Program-made: the position numbers and the translations under genes | Assembly: GCA_030159075.1 (NCBI GenBank) | Contig: BROG01000266.1 | Span: forward strand, 633,501-697,500 | Direction: 5' to 3' | Source: Atrina japonica | Lineage: Eukaryota > Mollusca > Bivalvia > Pterioida > Pinnidae | DNA length: 64,000 nt | In this document: positions 24,686-41,916 of the stretch, in pieces | Layout of the letters: every line of letters starts with the position of its first letter | How positions within the stretch are numbered: position 1 is the stretch's first letter | The notes under the pieces: generated by a model | The model's database searches: none | The model's input: the letters and a program-made list of their open reading frames with translations, nothing else | Told to the model about the DNA's origin: nothing

Positions 24686-25161
24686 CAGTGGAACCTGTCT
24701 TAATAGATCACTCATCAGAGGACCACATGTCTTCTGAGAAAACATTCTAGTTTAAACATATTTTATTTGTTCAAACACAGAAAATAATACGGTATAATTT
24801 GACGGTATTACAATCATATGATATAAGTAAAAGAAAAAAACAATCTGAAAACCACTTGGTTAAGCATTGTTCTCAGTAATAGCCGGCAGCCAGCAAAATC
24901 AACAGCCTATTGTTAAGATTTTTCTATGAGATTTCTGCGTCAGAATAAAATACTATACATGTACTATCAAATGTACACCTTTGGTGGCCCCCAGACCCCT
25001 GGCTGTCATTTCTGTTTCCCCTATTTCAATTTTTTCACCCTATCAAAAATCTTATTAAGAACACTGTTAAATAATCCTTTTTAACTTCTTTTGAGAGACC
25101 ACCTGTCTTGAGAGACCACATTTAAGTGACCGATGGGGTGGTCTCTCAAGACAGGTTTGAC
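24686..25161. mobile_element. CAGTGGAACC-family element interrupted twice
   Basis: Left end CAGTGGAACCTGTCTTAATA, right part TCTCAAGACAGGTTTGAC. The family sequence is cut at about 24748-24843 and again at about 24867-25070 by unrelated insertions. Confidence 0.65.
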
Positions 25162-25343
25162 TTTTGTTTCATTTTTGGACTTACCTGTCTTTCTGTCGGT
25201 CAGAAACATTTTAGGGGTCAACATGATCATCACACTTTCACTTGTCCTGAGGGCAAGTACAAGTAATGCTACACTTCATAGTATCAAAATCTGAGTTCAT
25301 CAGAATACAAATGTAACTACAATCAAATGCACTATAAAACAAT

Positions 25344-25530
25344 CAGGGGCCCGCTGGAACCTAAGGTGATTTTTGTGAGAAAGTTTTCCAGTTAACTTGA
25401 GGAAGGTCAGTGGTCTCTTCCCAGGTACTTTGTAAAAGGAGTTTCTCCTCCCCTATTAAAAACTGGCCATCACCATATAACTGAACATTTGTTGATTGTG
25501 GTGTAAAACAATATTAAAAATCCAATAATA
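25344..25530 (+). mobile_element. SINE (MetaSINE-like), head truncated
   Basis: CGCTGGAACCTAAGGTGATT, AGTTTTCCAGTTAACTTGAG, GGTCAGTGGTCTCTTCCC, TTGTTGATTGTGGTGTAAAA. Confidence 0.7.
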
Positions 25531-25971
25531 CATTGTACATTGTTGTAAATGTAATGTGAAATAATCCATGGCTTTAGTACTTAGTAAAGTGGAAACCATC
25601 TGTAGAAACCACCACTCCTACCACTGAAATGTGGTGTCATGCCAGGATATTTCACTTTTTAAATAGCACCAGTTCACGCCCCACTGGATGAAGTCACCAA
25701 ATTAAGCTCAACTTCATATAACTTGTCATGTTTGTAAGGTAAAGATACATACATATATTGTACATGTATCAATATTTATATGTATGTTGCAACTGAACGT
25801 GTTTGTATATTGATGGCATACATTTGTAAATAAGGATAAAAATTATGGCACATTTAAAGAAAACTTCCGGAATATTTAGAAATAAAAAAGTTGTTGAAGT
25901 ACAATTGTACAATGTACATACAGTCCACATAAGTTTTGAGTAAATGTACAGTTCATATCTATTTTTTACAG

Positions 25972-26048
25972 GAAAAACTTAAGTGTGACGTCCGGCACTC
26001 ACTTGTTTCCTATTCAGTCAGATCCAGCAATGGCACAAACGACTACGG
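25972..26048 (+). CDS. Candidate second exon, phase-compatible with 9046-9071
   Basis: Acceptor ATCTATTTTTTACAG, donor GTATAT. The 77 bases carry four CpGs in a nearly CpG-free neighbourhood. With the 9046 exon they read MSKIKTSKRKNLSVTSGTHL then FPIQSDPAMAQTTT, with no stop and ending in phase 1. A downstream exon is uncertain (26355, 28208 and 31741 are phase-1 acceptors). Function unknown. Confidence 0.35.
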
Positions 26049-27983
26049 GTATATTATCAAATTGATAAAATAAAAGTTGAGCCTAAGTTTTGAGAAAATT
26101 TGGTGATTTCAGGCACTGGACTTTGCCGTTTGCATTTCCAATGTTGTATAACATGCATGGATATCGTACATGTACATGTATCGGTACATTAAAACTGTCT
26201 TCTCTCCTCCACCATGAAATCATCAACCCCTGAAAAAATGGACTCTTCTGTAAATCAGTGACTTAAGACTAGTCCAAATGTGTCTTAAGGGATAAATAAG
26301 TTAAGCCTTTCATCCCTGAATTCCCAAATGGTATGCACTTTTTTATTGTTTCAGATCAGTCTATTGTGGTCTGTCTGGTTGAAAGGGTTTAAAAATCCCC
26401 ATCATCATGTATAGTTATACAGTACATGTGTACACATTTAATGAACAAACTGTTCAATCACTCCGTGAGCATGGTATAAAGTTAAAACAAAAACAATCAA
26501 TCATTTAATGAATGATCTTATTGATCTATATGATTAGTGATCAATCTTGTTTTGTTTCGTAATTGAGAACTGTTTTAGATGTACATTGTACATGTAAGGT
26601 CACCCTTAAAAAAATGTTCGTTTAATTTGCTGTAACACGACTCAGATTTTTTGCTGTGAGTAGGTAGGTAGAATTATGTTTTCTCGGAAAACTGTAAACC
26701 ATAGCTATAGGCATGTACAAGATAAGCAGTATGAACATACTGGAAGCCTTGTAAAAAAAAAAAAAACAATTCCTGGAATGGCAATAAAAAATTTGAGTGG
26801 CAGGGTTTTGAGTGAGTACATTTGTATTGCATTACAGCAAACTAGCAATTTTATATGGATGGCCTAAGTGATATTTGTTGTCCTTTGTCATTATATAAAT
26901 TATACACTGTCCAATGATGTCTAATGTATAAATTTCCATCAGCAGTAATAATAATGAAAAAATAATAGCTTTCAAAGAATGTTTGACATGACCCGAGAAA
27001 ACTGTCAAAACAATATTGAGTGCAGAAAGATCAAATTACAAAGTCAATAACATACTTACATGTACTGTAATTATAGTGTACAATGCTATCAGCATCTTGG
27101 TGTTTGGGGATTTTGTTGTTTGCAAGTCATACACATGTATGTACTTTCTGTTTATCTCTTATCTTTTTGCATTAATCCTACCAACACGCCAAATTAATAC
27201 ACATACAATTCCACACATAATAATTTGCCTCTAGGTGACACCAGTTTTCCAGCATGAAATTGACAGTCCTGAGGGAAATTACAGGAAATCATGTTTCATT
27301 CCATTGACATTCATTTAGATCTACCATAGGGTATTAATCAACCGAATGTGATTACAGTTTCATTGAGATTACTTTTGTACTTTGAGAGATATTTATAGGT
27401 AATTACTGTTAAATACCTTTCACGCCTAACACCCATGTATCATAGATTTACAAGTTGGAAGATGATGCCAATGGGGTCTGTCACATTATCATGTATTGGA
27501 GAACAGGGCAGTAGTACAGTACAGTGTTATGAAGACACTCATCAAGTTACCATGTAAGTAAAATTATGTTAAATGGCATTAAGGGCCTTTTTATGCCCCC
27601 AGAGCAAAGATCGGGGCGGGCATATACAGGTATTGTTTTTTTTTTATGTGTATGTTTTCATATCTTAAACTCCATCAAATAACTTTGCGTTTCTATCCTT
27701 GAATTAATTTGAACCAGTCTTTCTTTCTTGTACATTAATTTACTGGGTTAAAAACTAGCCATGTTCACCGGTTTGTGGCCAGTAGATAATTGGACGGGTC
27801 ATTGGATTTCTCATCTGTACTGCCCCTATAGTCCAGGAAAAGAAATAGAGATAGAATGTAAGTGCTCTTTTTCAATACCGGTAGTTGTTACACGTACATG
27901 TACCGGTATGTAAATTTTCCAAAATAATCTTATCTTTAATACAAATTAAAATATTTATAGTTACATGTATAATTTGCTAAGTA
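26049..27983. other. Noncoding stretch
   Basis: Only one copy of the 90-bp TTAACTCATC element (26219-26304) and a GCAAAGATCGGGGCGGGCAT dispersed word at 27604. No supported gene. Confidence 0.5.
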
Positions 27984-28133
27984 CTGCTACTGAAATGTGG
28001 TCTCTCAAGACTGGTGGTCTTTCAAGACAGGTAGTCTCTCAAAAGAGGTTTTTGAACCAAGTGGTTTTCAGAATATGGTCTCGGAAGACAGGTGGTCTTT
28101 CACAAGAGTGGTCTTTCAAGACAGGTTCCACTG
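27984..28133. mobile_element. CAGTGGAACC-family element, left end lost
   Basis: Retains GAAATGTGGTCTCTCAAGAC, GAACCAAGTGGTTTTCAGAA and the right end GACAGGTTCCACTG. Confidence 0.72.
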
Positions 28134-29255
28134 AACACATGTGCTATTATTTGAAGATGTTGGAAAAAATTTTACAATGTGTGAACAAAATCTGTCTGTG
28201 CTTTCAGTTAAGCTGCTGTCTGATGACGGTAATAAATTATGGGTGTTTTGAATGGAAAAGGAAATCTCAACCCTCATGGTAATGTTCCGGAGGTCCCATC
28301 CTCTGGAAACCATTAGATTGGACAAGCAGATTCTTATCACTCTGGTGGCGATTCCCTTGTCTTCTTATTTTGTTACAAGTTGATAACTCATTTATGTTTT
28401 TATTTTGATGTACCATCAATCTATTTGCATACATATGTACATGCAGATCACAAAATAACATGGGAGAGATCGTTCAGGTTACATGAAGGTTACGACAAAT
28501 ACAAATTATGTAACCTCGAAGGTATTTCTTTTTTTTATATTTGAAAATATAACATTATGTATTCAACAGTGTAATGTATTTTTTGGGATCTTCATAATTG
28601 TCATTGTTACCTGCAGGTTACGGTTATTCCTTTTAGTGTAACCTGTATATGGGTTACAGCAATGTCTATTATTTTGTGGCTTGTACATGTACAAACAAAA
28701 TCTATTTACTCCCAAGTCAGGTTTTTCTAACTACATTCTTACTTAATTACATACATGTATATACTGTCACTGTATCCAGAATTTCTAAAATATTTTCAAC
28801 TACTTCTGAACTACAACAGGTTGTTTACATCAGTAACAACTTTACAAATTATTTTCCAGCAGGTTAATTCAGATGTTGTAGTTCATATTTACTCTCTGTT
28901 TATATAGCCCCCTTTCATCTATTTTTGTAAGATAAGTCAGTGTACATTTCAGTTTATCAGAAACATCAGCTTAGACAGGTAGACTATCAGAATCTGATCT
29001 GTAGCCAGTTTGGGATAACTATAGCTTTATTTGTTTGGGTGCATGTGTACCAACTACACGATGAAATCCAACATATGACAATATGATGCCAAGTGTATAC
29101 ATGTACATTCTGTATTTCAGTTTTGTCTATTGGAGTTTTAGTCCACTTTTAACCCATTTACCCCTTAAGACACATTTGGACTGGTCTCAGTTGTTGGTTT
29201 ACAGAAGAGTCTATTATTTTTCAGGGGTTGATGAGATAAGTTTGTAATTGAGGCC

Positions 29256-29425
29256 ACTATCTTTGGGTGAGTGGTTAGAGTATTGTGCATTAAACTGTGA
29301 AGTCTCTCATCTATGGTCAGGAGCGTGAGTTTGAGCCTCATTGGAACCTAAGCTGATTTTGTGAGCGAGTTTTTTGATTTACATGTACTTGTAGAAGGCC
29401 AGTGTTGTCTTTTCAGGTACATTGC
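29256..29425 (+). mobile_element. SINE head and part of body (MetaSINE-like)
   Basis: Head GGGTGAGTGGTTAGAGTATT, TGAGTTTGAGCCTCATTGGA. The body breaks off after CTTTTCAGGTACATTG. A CATGTA hexamer (29392-29397) interrupts a word that is continuous in the other copies. Confidence 0.68.
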
Positions 29426-29839
29426 AACTGTATGTACACTGTGAGTACATGTACATTGTTAATCAATGGAAACTGCAGTTGCAGTTCCAGGACTTCACAT
29501 AGTTTTATCATTGCTTGCAGTTGTCTAGTGGATGGTACAGGGTTTGATTCCTGATACCTGATCATATCAAAGAATTTAAAGATGGTAGCAACTGTTCCTT
29601 TTTGCAAGTGTTAGTGCTAGATGTATACAATACTGATGTATAAAGTGATAGTTATTTGTATAAGATTTAAAACTGAGCTTCTGTGTCATGTCAGGAGTGG
29701 CATGTAAAATAATCCTCACTACATTGTACTTTGGCATAAGTTCATAGCATGGGTCAAAATTTGTGGCACTTCACCTAAAGCTAGTGACATCTCCATTAAT
29801 ATATATGTACATACATGTACAAGTTATAAGTGAAAAATC

Positions 29840-32800
29840 ATGACAGGATGTAAAACAACAAAAAAACTAATGTTTGACTTTGTCATTGTCTTTCTGTAGG
29901 CAATACATTTAAAGTTTTTATCATCAGTATGACATAGAGTAAAATCTATATAACTTGGTGGGGTGGATTCTCGTTAACCCTTTCCTGACCTGGACGAGTA
30001 AACAATCTAGGTAATAAAGCATAACGAAATCACAATTACAGTGGCAAGATAACTCATTTCTACTTTTCTTCATGTCTACATGATGTACCAGTGAGGAATA
30101 AAACATTTTTCCTGTGAAGCTTGTCATAACCGTGAGTATGGTGATTAAAAAGTGACTACTGCGGTAGAGTCATCTACATATATATGATAATCAAAAGGTT
30201 ACTGTGCCCACCATCTTATGTCAATCAGACAATATTTGTCTCCTGTATCATTAAATTTTTTTGAAAATTGGTAAACTAGCTTGTATGATATAAAACACCA
30301 ATAAATAAACAACACAGATAATTATGTAGTTTTATACAGGGTTGCACTGAAATTGTATCAGTATGTTTAATATGTTGTACACCCCATACACAATTACATG
30401 TACATGTATGTAAACAACACAGGATCCAGTACAGGGTGACACTGAATTAAAGTCAACATTGGATCTGATAGGTAGCTGAATATTTTTAATTCCATTGGAG
30501 ATTCTTAATCTTTGAATCCCCAAAATTCCCATGTTGTGACATCAGAATTTGAGTTTAGTGATACAGGTACAATGTATTTACATGTGCATTTATCTAGAGA
30601 AACTTTACCAATCCAACTTTTTCTGATTCATTTTTTTATGATTGCTCGAGGGCATGTAAATAATTGGTAGAGAGATAGACTGATGTAATTACGGGCAGAA
30701 GTTGACAATCTTACAACTACAAGTGTACATGTAATTGACATGCTGTACATGTTGACAAAAAATATGAGTGTCAGTTTCCTTTGAAATGCACTGTAGACTA
30801 TTTGTAATACATGTTCATGTAGCAAACTCACTTTAAAGATACTGAATGATTTGATTTGGACTTTAATTAAATATTCTGACGTGTGATGTGTTCTGACCCA
30901 GGCTTTTTGAGATGGATTAGTACATGTAAGTAGGTTAATTTGTTTTGTTTTGTTTTTTTTTCATTTTGAAATACAACTGAAATGAAATATATATTAGATA
31001 AAAGGACAAAAAGGGCAATTTTATGTAAATATTTATGGATTATGTAGGTATTAAGACACTGACAAACTTAGGGTCAATGCATTCAAGTTACATGTAACAC
31101 TAAACTTTTGTTGATTAAATATACAGTATATAGGCATGCATTTAGGATTTTACTCTCTTAATTTTTTGTTGTAAACGGATCTTTCTTGTTTGGCATTTTA
31201 ACTTGATAAATATTAGTGTTACATGAAAGTACACGTGACATTCACTTTTGCTTATTTCAAATAATGGGCAGCTGACGCAGTACAGGGTCCGACAATAGAA
31301 TGTGTATGATTGTTCAGAAGATTAGAGAGTGATTCTTACTTCATCAGAAATAAATCCCAATCAATCACTCAGGTTCTAACTAATGATTTGATTTATAACA
31401 TGTGTTACAGACAGACAGAAAATGTTTACATATTGAGTTATTTTGGTTAACTTTGGAGAAAGTTTTGTATCCTCTTGTACAATGTATATCTGGAAGGCTG
31501 AAAACAATGGAATATTCACCCCTAAAACACAAATGGATTGGTCAAAGTCAATTTCTTGATGTTTCGAATAAATGTTTGGGCCCATTTCTATAAAAACAGA
31601 AAATTCCTACAAATAATTTGCAGTCAAAATTTACTTGTGTACGAAATCACACCATGGTAATTCTTCATTTTTTTTGTAAACATGGTGTTTTAATTTAGCA
31701 AACTGGAAATACTTATAGATTCTGATTGGTTGTTGTACAGATGTTCGTGAAGTCATTGTTGATGTACAGATGAATGCATTTTAAATTTTTGTTTATTTTG
31801 GCCTCAGTGCACACATTCTAAATTTGATTGATTGTAGAAGTACAAAGATGAAGATTCAAATCTAAATTCTAAAATATTCTAAATATAGTTGTAGAAGGAC
31901 AAAAATGTTGAGTTATACAAATGTATTTACATGTAAGATGTTTACGATTTCATCACATGACAAAAATATCTTCATTTTCATACCTCAATCAAACTACAAA
32001 TTTAGATGTACCAGTATCTATAAGCTATCTACACATATTTATTTTTCTATCTACACTTATCGTAAAATGCACATGTCAATCACATTTTTCTACTGCAAAA
32101 ATTCTGGGTCCAAGATAAAAAAAAATTGGCAAAATACATGTATAAGATAACATGTATCAGCATTTTATCCACAACAGATAAACTTACCAAAAGTGGTAAT
32201 TGATAGAAAATGCATTGTACTTTATTCTGTATTTTCAAACTCCAAATCGGAAATTTTTCTATATATTTCAACCAAATACAAATTTAAGTACCAGATATGC
32301 TATTGGAAATTTATTTTTTGTAACATAGAAATGCACCCAAAACTGCCTAGGAAAATCTCTGAAGCAGTGCAAGTTGGTGGCTGTATGTATTTTCTTTTCT
32401 ATTTCGGAAAAATGGCTGATTTTTTTTCTGCCTTTCTGAAGCAGTGCAATATGGTGTGTATGAAAATACCTTTCTTTTGCTGGAAAATACCTTTTTGCTG
32501 GCTACCTTGTATTTATAACTTTTCCAAATTCCTGCTCCAAAAACTATATTGAAACGCAATGTCTGATATATACTAAGTGGAGAGGAGATGGATGTACATT
32601 TTGTAAATCTCATTATAACGGGATTTCATTATTCGGACCATTCATTCATTTGTATAGTTAAACCATGAAAAATCAGCTGATTAAACAGAAATACAGCTGT
32701 TTAAAGTTTTCGTGTTAACCACGTGTGGTTAACACACTCAAAGCATTTCCATTGGTCGAAAAAGGAACATGAAATTTGGCTCATTGGTTGAACCCACACC

Positions 32801-33009
32801 ACTACTGTAATGAAAATATTTGTACATGAAGTTGCATCAAGCCAGTTGTTGGCGATAAAACTAATTGGAGGGAAAGGGGTCTGTTAGTAAAGTTTCTAAT
32901 AAAGTTTCCTGCAAGTTTAACGTGATCATGACAGTTCCGAGCCCGATTGTGTTTAGATGTGATGTAGGCTAATGTTCCATACTACACAGGTTTTCAGTTA
33001 TGGAAGAAA
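29840..33009. other. Noncoding stretch
   Basis: No gene supported. A perfect 11-bp-arm palindrome GTGTTAACCAC-GT-GTGGTTAACAC lies at 32712-32735. Overlapping open frames at 31905-32613 have no family features. Confidence 0.5.
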
Positions 33010-33177
33010 CAGATTCAACAACTTGTGTTAGTTCTCATGTTTATCTAACTCTCATTAGTTAATTTGAAAAATTTGAAAATACTCTCTAAAACTTGTTTTT
33101 TTTTTTTTTAAATTAAAACAATTATCTAACTCTAGTTAAATTAACATGATAATCAACTAACACTTGTTGTAGAATCT
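33010..33177. mobile_element. Foldback element GATTCAACAACTTGTGTTAG
   Basis: About 28-bp inverted ends (GATTCAACAACTTGTGTTAG against CTAACACTTGTTGTAGAATC). The interior repeats ATCTAACTCT. Noncoding. Confidence 0.7.
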
Positions 33178-34030
33178 CTATGTACATATGTAAGAAATGT
33201 ACAGGAAGAGATATGTCCTCGCAATAACCGATATTAACTTATTTTGTTATACATGTATATATACATGTGTGTGTGCGTGTGCGTGTGTGTGTGTGTGTGA
33301 TTACAAAATCACTGTTCATGTAATTTGTATACCTAAATGAATTACAGGTCTGAACTGTGATGAAAGATTATTTAATTATCAATATTTACAGAAGAAATCT
33401 TATTATCAAGACAGACATTTGAAGATTATGAATTATATATATAGCTGTCAATCATCTCAATAATTGTTCTATATATTGTACAAGTTAGAAGCTGTCAGTG
33501 ATCTCATTGGTCGTCCTACATATTGTACAAATCAAAAGTCAAGTTCTATAGATGATGATACACGATACACAATACCGGTTGTGTACATGTACATGTGTAT
33601 TGTCTCATTTTTAATACCCATATTTCTACATCCTCAATGATCATTGGCCAAGATCAAGATATAGTTGGCTTCTTACCAACCTGTCTACCTGTACCCAGTT
33701 ATCAGTCTGTCTGTTATCAATCTGTCGTTTATCAATCAATCTGTCATTTTAGGACTTATGTGACATTTCTGTATGATAGAAGGGAATGTTTCAGTATATA
33801 GCTGTACATGTGTGTTGGGTATGTATTTATTTTCTTTAATAATTTACAATTGTATCTGAAGAGTCTTTTTCTAATATTTTCAGCCATCTTTAGCCGCTCT
33901 TTTATGTTTGTATACAGGCATTCTTATTCAGTTCTCTTGAGGCAAGTTTCGATGACTTTTGTCTGCATCAGTTAACTCTATCAATTTGTCCAGTTTAACA
34001 GTTGATGTGGGGGACATTATATGATTCACA

Positions 34031-34318
34031 GGCCTTTTTCCATCATTTTTGGGAAAATGTCATTGGTGACACAATTGGGAATTTTAACATGAATTTGTGT
34101 AATATTGGGAAAAATTGTGTGCAGACATGGAAATCTAAATGTAACAGAATCTCTTTTTTAAATGCATTCCCCTTTATACATTAATTTTTTTTCCATTATG
34201 GCCATGGCCTTATCAACAAACTGGAATTTGTTTTCATCAAATTGGGAAAAATACGTGTATTTTGATTTGGGAATGGGGCCGAATTTCGGCCCTGTGGAAA
34301 CTATAGAAAAGAGCCTGA
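34031..34318. mobile_element. MITE AGGCCTTTTTC, copy 2
   Basis: Reverse orientation to 18731-19032. Shares GACACAATTGGGAATTTTAA, ACATGGAAATCTAAATGTAA and GGGGCCGAATTTCGGCCC. Related fragments are at 13140-13262 and 40015-40250. Confidence 0.75.
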
Positions 34319-34334
34319 TCCATCAGTACCGGTA

Positions 34335-34517
34335 CAGTGGGCCTACATAAAGAGATCACCCTTGTTGTCATTGAATTGTACTTGTGGTCTCTATAGACAG
34401 GTGATCTCTCATAAGAGGTATTATTTACAGAGTTATTTGACAAATTGGTTGTCAAAAAGTGGTCTCAAAAGACAGGTGATCTTTCATGACAGTGGTCTCT
34501 CAGGTTAGGTTCCACTG
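34335..34517. mobile_element. CAGTGGAACC-family element, 183 bp
   Basis: Ends CAGTGGGCCTACATAAAGAG and TCAGGTTAGGTTCCACTG. Diverged but full length. Confidence 0.75.
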
Positions 34518-34587
34518 TTAAAGGTTTTAGCCATCATTGAAACATTATCATTTGTTTGCTGTATCCTGTCCAGTATAGAAGAGTGTC

Positions 34588-34847
34588 ATCTGTGGCTGTC
34601 AGTGGTTGGAGCATTACACTTTGAACCATGAAGTCTCTCACTTCTGGTCAGCACATGTACATTCTTTGCTGGAACCCAAGTTGATTTTTGTGAGGAAGTT
34701 TGCCAGTTAACTAGTGGAAGGCCTGGTGGTCTCTTCCTGGGTACATTGTAACCGGGTTCTCTCCTACACTATTAAAAAAAAACTAGCCGCCACCATATAA
34801 ATAAAAACTTGTTGAGTGTGGTGTAAAACATCATTAAAAAACCAGTA
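34588..34847 (+). mobile_element. Full-length SINE (MetaSINE-like)
   Basis: Head GTGGCTGTCAGTGGTTGGAG, body GAAGTTTGCCAGTTAACTAG, GGTGGTCTCTTCCTGGGTAC, TTGAGTGTGGTGTAAAAC, A-rich end. Confidence 0.75.
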
Positions 34848-35228
34848 CTGTAGTTTCAGAAGTGGGTCAATTGGGAGGCAAGTTTTTTCATAATTTTTAG
34901 AAATTTTGATGTGTAACTAGAACAAAATTTCATATTTTTATGCCCCCGGCCTGAAAGGTCGGCCATGGGGATCTAGTGTTTGGATCGATCGTCCGTCCAT
35001 CTGTCCGTCTGTTTGTGTGTCCGTCTGTCCGTATTTCCGTATCGCTTACATATAAAGTGCAATATTCAATTTGTTGGGACTGGGAGCATTTCTGTTTCAC
35101 AAACAAATCTTGTTGATAAGAAAAAAAATAGTGAGCAAAAGAGTAGGGAAAACTTATACATGTATCATATTTACTTTGATATCATACCCATGTACAGTAC
35201 TTACATGTACATGTAAATGCATACCTGT

Positions 35229-35390
35229 CAAGTCTACCATTTCAGAGGTAGTCTACCGATTTTTATATTCATCTACCGCTTGTCTACCGCCGAGAAATAA
35301 TCTACAGATTTCTACCGTTTTTTTCAATTTTCAACCGATTTCCCTATATTTCTACATTAATTGTACATGTTCCGGCGATCGGTAGACATT
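35229..35390. repeat. TCTACCG-rich foldback remnant
   Basis: Several TCTACCG/TCTACAG words at short spacing inside CCTGTCAAG...; resembles invertebrate elements built of TCTCCCG words. Ends unclear. Confidence 0.5.
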
Positions 35391-37504
35391 TTTGTCAGGA
35401 TTAAATGTAACTAAATGTAATTTTTCTATTAATTAACGACAAAAAATAGATTGAAATTTCTGGCACCTCCATATCATTGAAGTATTCAGACATCTATTCT
35501 ATGCAAAAATAAGTTATATATTCCATGTCATGAAGAACAAGGACTAATAACCCTGTTTATAAATTAATGTTAGTGTTAAGAGGTGTAATCGGACATGTGC
35601 CGACGGTAATTACACAATTACCTCACTGTGGACAGGTGGCTAATATGAATTGATTACCTGTATATCTAAAGACTAAACATCCACATGTATAATCACTATC
35701 CATATGACATGTTTATATACAATTATCAAAGTAATTATCATCTGATGTTATAATAATATTCATGCAGCTTATGTATAAATCCTCAATGATTTTTACTTTA
35801 TAAATATAGCTGAGAAATATTGAAGCGAGATCGTGGTGTCTTCTATGACGTCTGCACTACACATACTATACAGTGTTATACATGTACATGTATCTTAAAT
35901 TTGTGATGATTTCAATACAAAAACGATGTTTTATTTCATTTACACAATATTTACCTAAGAAATAATATTTTGATGTAACACATTGAATTGAATTTAATAA
36001 AATGTCATAATGACAGTAAATTTTTATATAACCTCAATGATTTTTTTTTCTTTTTAGCAGATTTGATTTTTCTTTATCAATTCTCTTTTTCCTTTTTTTG
36101 AGTTGAACTAACATCAATGCAGTTTGTTATTTTATCTTATCAGTTAATGAAAAAGGTACAATATCAAGATAAAAACCTTTTGATAAATATTTGGGTATGC
36201 AAATAATAACAATAAATGTTCACTCAAAAAAACAAATAAATAAATCAAGCCTTTGACTTTAAGAATTATCATACTTCCAAGATTTTGCAATCAAACTGAA
36301 TTATATTTCTTCCAGGTAAGTCTAGTTATTTTTTTTCTGCATTTTCAAATGTTATATTAGATTAAGAATTTAGTATATCAAAATTTGTTATAAAAATTAA
36401 GGGTACTAAATTTTAAACATTCTAATATAACACTAATACCATAACTTCATTTTGAGTCTCCCATGTTGTGTTTCAGATATTATATATTACATGTATTGTT
36501 ACTTCAAAATAAAGCCTATTTATTCCTTTTAAATTCAAAGTCGACTAGAAAATGAAATTAAAAGTGATGTATATATATCATCAATATTAACAAATAATTG
36601 CCCTTTTAGATGCATAAAATGGCAAATACTGAGTTTTGAAATTACAATTTTTTCCTTATTTCCGAATTGGCACCCCCTCCCGTCCCTGTTTCACTTTTTT
36701 CAACCTATTGACCACGAGATATTAAGGACAATTGCATTCATAAAAAGTTTTACCGTTGTACGCATTTTCTACCCCAGACAAATTTCCTAATGTTGACGGG
36801 TATGTAAATGTTGTTATGAATTCTTTATGGGAATTAGTTCTTTTTATTATTTTATAGACAAAAACTTGATTGTATGTTACAGGTAGTACATACACATTAA
36901 TTGTACATCACGTGAATTCAAAACTCTGACCCAAATTTTTTTTTTTTTACAAATTTTCATTGTAAAACTAATTAATTTTACCGCAAAAATAATTATAAAC
37001 ATGATGGGTACAGCTGTAGAATGTTTTAAAAACATAGTGTTAAATTGTAATGCATTAATATTCATCAGATGTCATGTGACAGGTGGCTGTGAATAGATAA
37101 TTAAATAGTTGTTTACATCTAGAACATGTGTTGTGTAATTATGTATACGCATGTTTTTCACAAACATGTAATTAAATCTAACCTAATATATTGGTGAAAA
37201 TATATAGAGAAATATATATATATATTATATACTTTTTATACTTGCAATTATATTATACTACAATTACACATATATACATATATGTACATACATGTACAAT
37301 ATACACACTGAAATACCTTTAATTTCTTGGGTTTAAATTAAGTGTTTCCTTCTTCACTGTATATCATTTTTTACCTAGAAATTGTCATATGGACCTCCTT
37401 TAAATTGAAAATGTAGAAAATTTTGAAATAATCTTTTTGATCAAACATTCTAGGGGCATTAGCTGTATTTTTTCAAAATTTTTGTTTTCCTTTTTACGAG
37501 TTGA

Positions 37505-38020
37505 TGGAACATCAACGCAGTTATGTTATTCTAAGTTGTTTATTGGGAACAAGTCAAAGCATATTTTGAATCAAAAAAGTAACACTTATATTGACTCAAA
37601 AAACACATTTATTGAGCAAGTTTGACAGCTCAACTTCAAGAAGGAAATTTCCAAATCACACTTTTATTTGTATATTTTTTGCTTTTTAAATAAAAATGGG
37701 TAGTAACCTTTTGCTGAAAAATATAGGTCTTGTTGACCATATACATGCATGCTAGAAAAGTCAGTTTGGTGTCCTTATGAATTTTCAGATATTATACATT
37801 TGCAAAGAATGTCACTTTTCAATTATTTTTATACATTATACTCATGTGATACAGAATTTTTAAAAGCGATAGACCAGACTGTTAACAATTCTTGCCCACG
37901 ATTAAATGCAAATGAGTTTTGGTCAAGTTTTACCAACTGTGTATTGGCAAGATCTGTCTGTGAAATTGGACACCTATTGACCTAGAGATGACCTACTGAT
38001 AGGAAGTATAGCGTAAGGGC
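37505..38020. repeat. Dispersed repeat, second copy
   Basis: Reverse-complement partner of 17770-18280. Landmarks: GATTTCCAAATCACACTTTT-type word, GTCAGTTTGGTGTCC, CAATTCTTGCCCACGATT, GGAAGTATAGCGTAAGGGCC. Confidence 0.75.
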
Positions 38021-41666
<3,646 letters not shown>

Positions 41667-41916
41667 ATTCACTGACAGTATGTTGTGTCATCTGTCTGAT
41701 TACCTTTACATACATGTAGATAATTAAATACTCGGAAACCAAGTAAAACAGAAATGGCCACCTACCATCCACATTCAGATGACAGAATCTGTTGTTGTTA
41801 TGTATCAAAGACAAACATTCATTGGAACAAAGGAGGTTGATGTCATAGGGTATAGAATTATAAAGCTGTGGTTTAACTTATTTGTCGAAAATTAAAATAC
41901 TCATAGGAAATTCAGG
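41667..41916 (+). promoter_or_regulatory. SLCO: Probable SLCO 5' UTR following a splice acceptor
   Basis: A strong acceptor (run of T, then CATTGCAG ending 41666) lies 250 bases before the start codon. This suggests that the ATG exon is not the first exon and that the promoter is further upstream. An upstream ATG at 41680 opens a short uORF. Inference from splice consensus only. Confidence 0.5.

Noticed and set aside
27221..27328. Exon-like open stretch after TTTGCCTCTAG
   Set aside because: No GT donor in frame before the stop, and the phase does not match the upstream candidate.
28208..28228. 21-base microexon with good acceptor and donor, phase compatible with 25972-26048
   Set aside because: Too short to separate from chance splice consensus; kept only as a test site.
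31741..31784. Possible terminal exon (DVREVIVDVQMNAF, stop)
   Set aside because: Good acceptor but short, with no recognised homology; the competing acceptor at 26355 fits equally well.
31905..32613. Cluster of overlapping frames on both strands
   Set aside because: No motif, no splice context, AT-rich composition.
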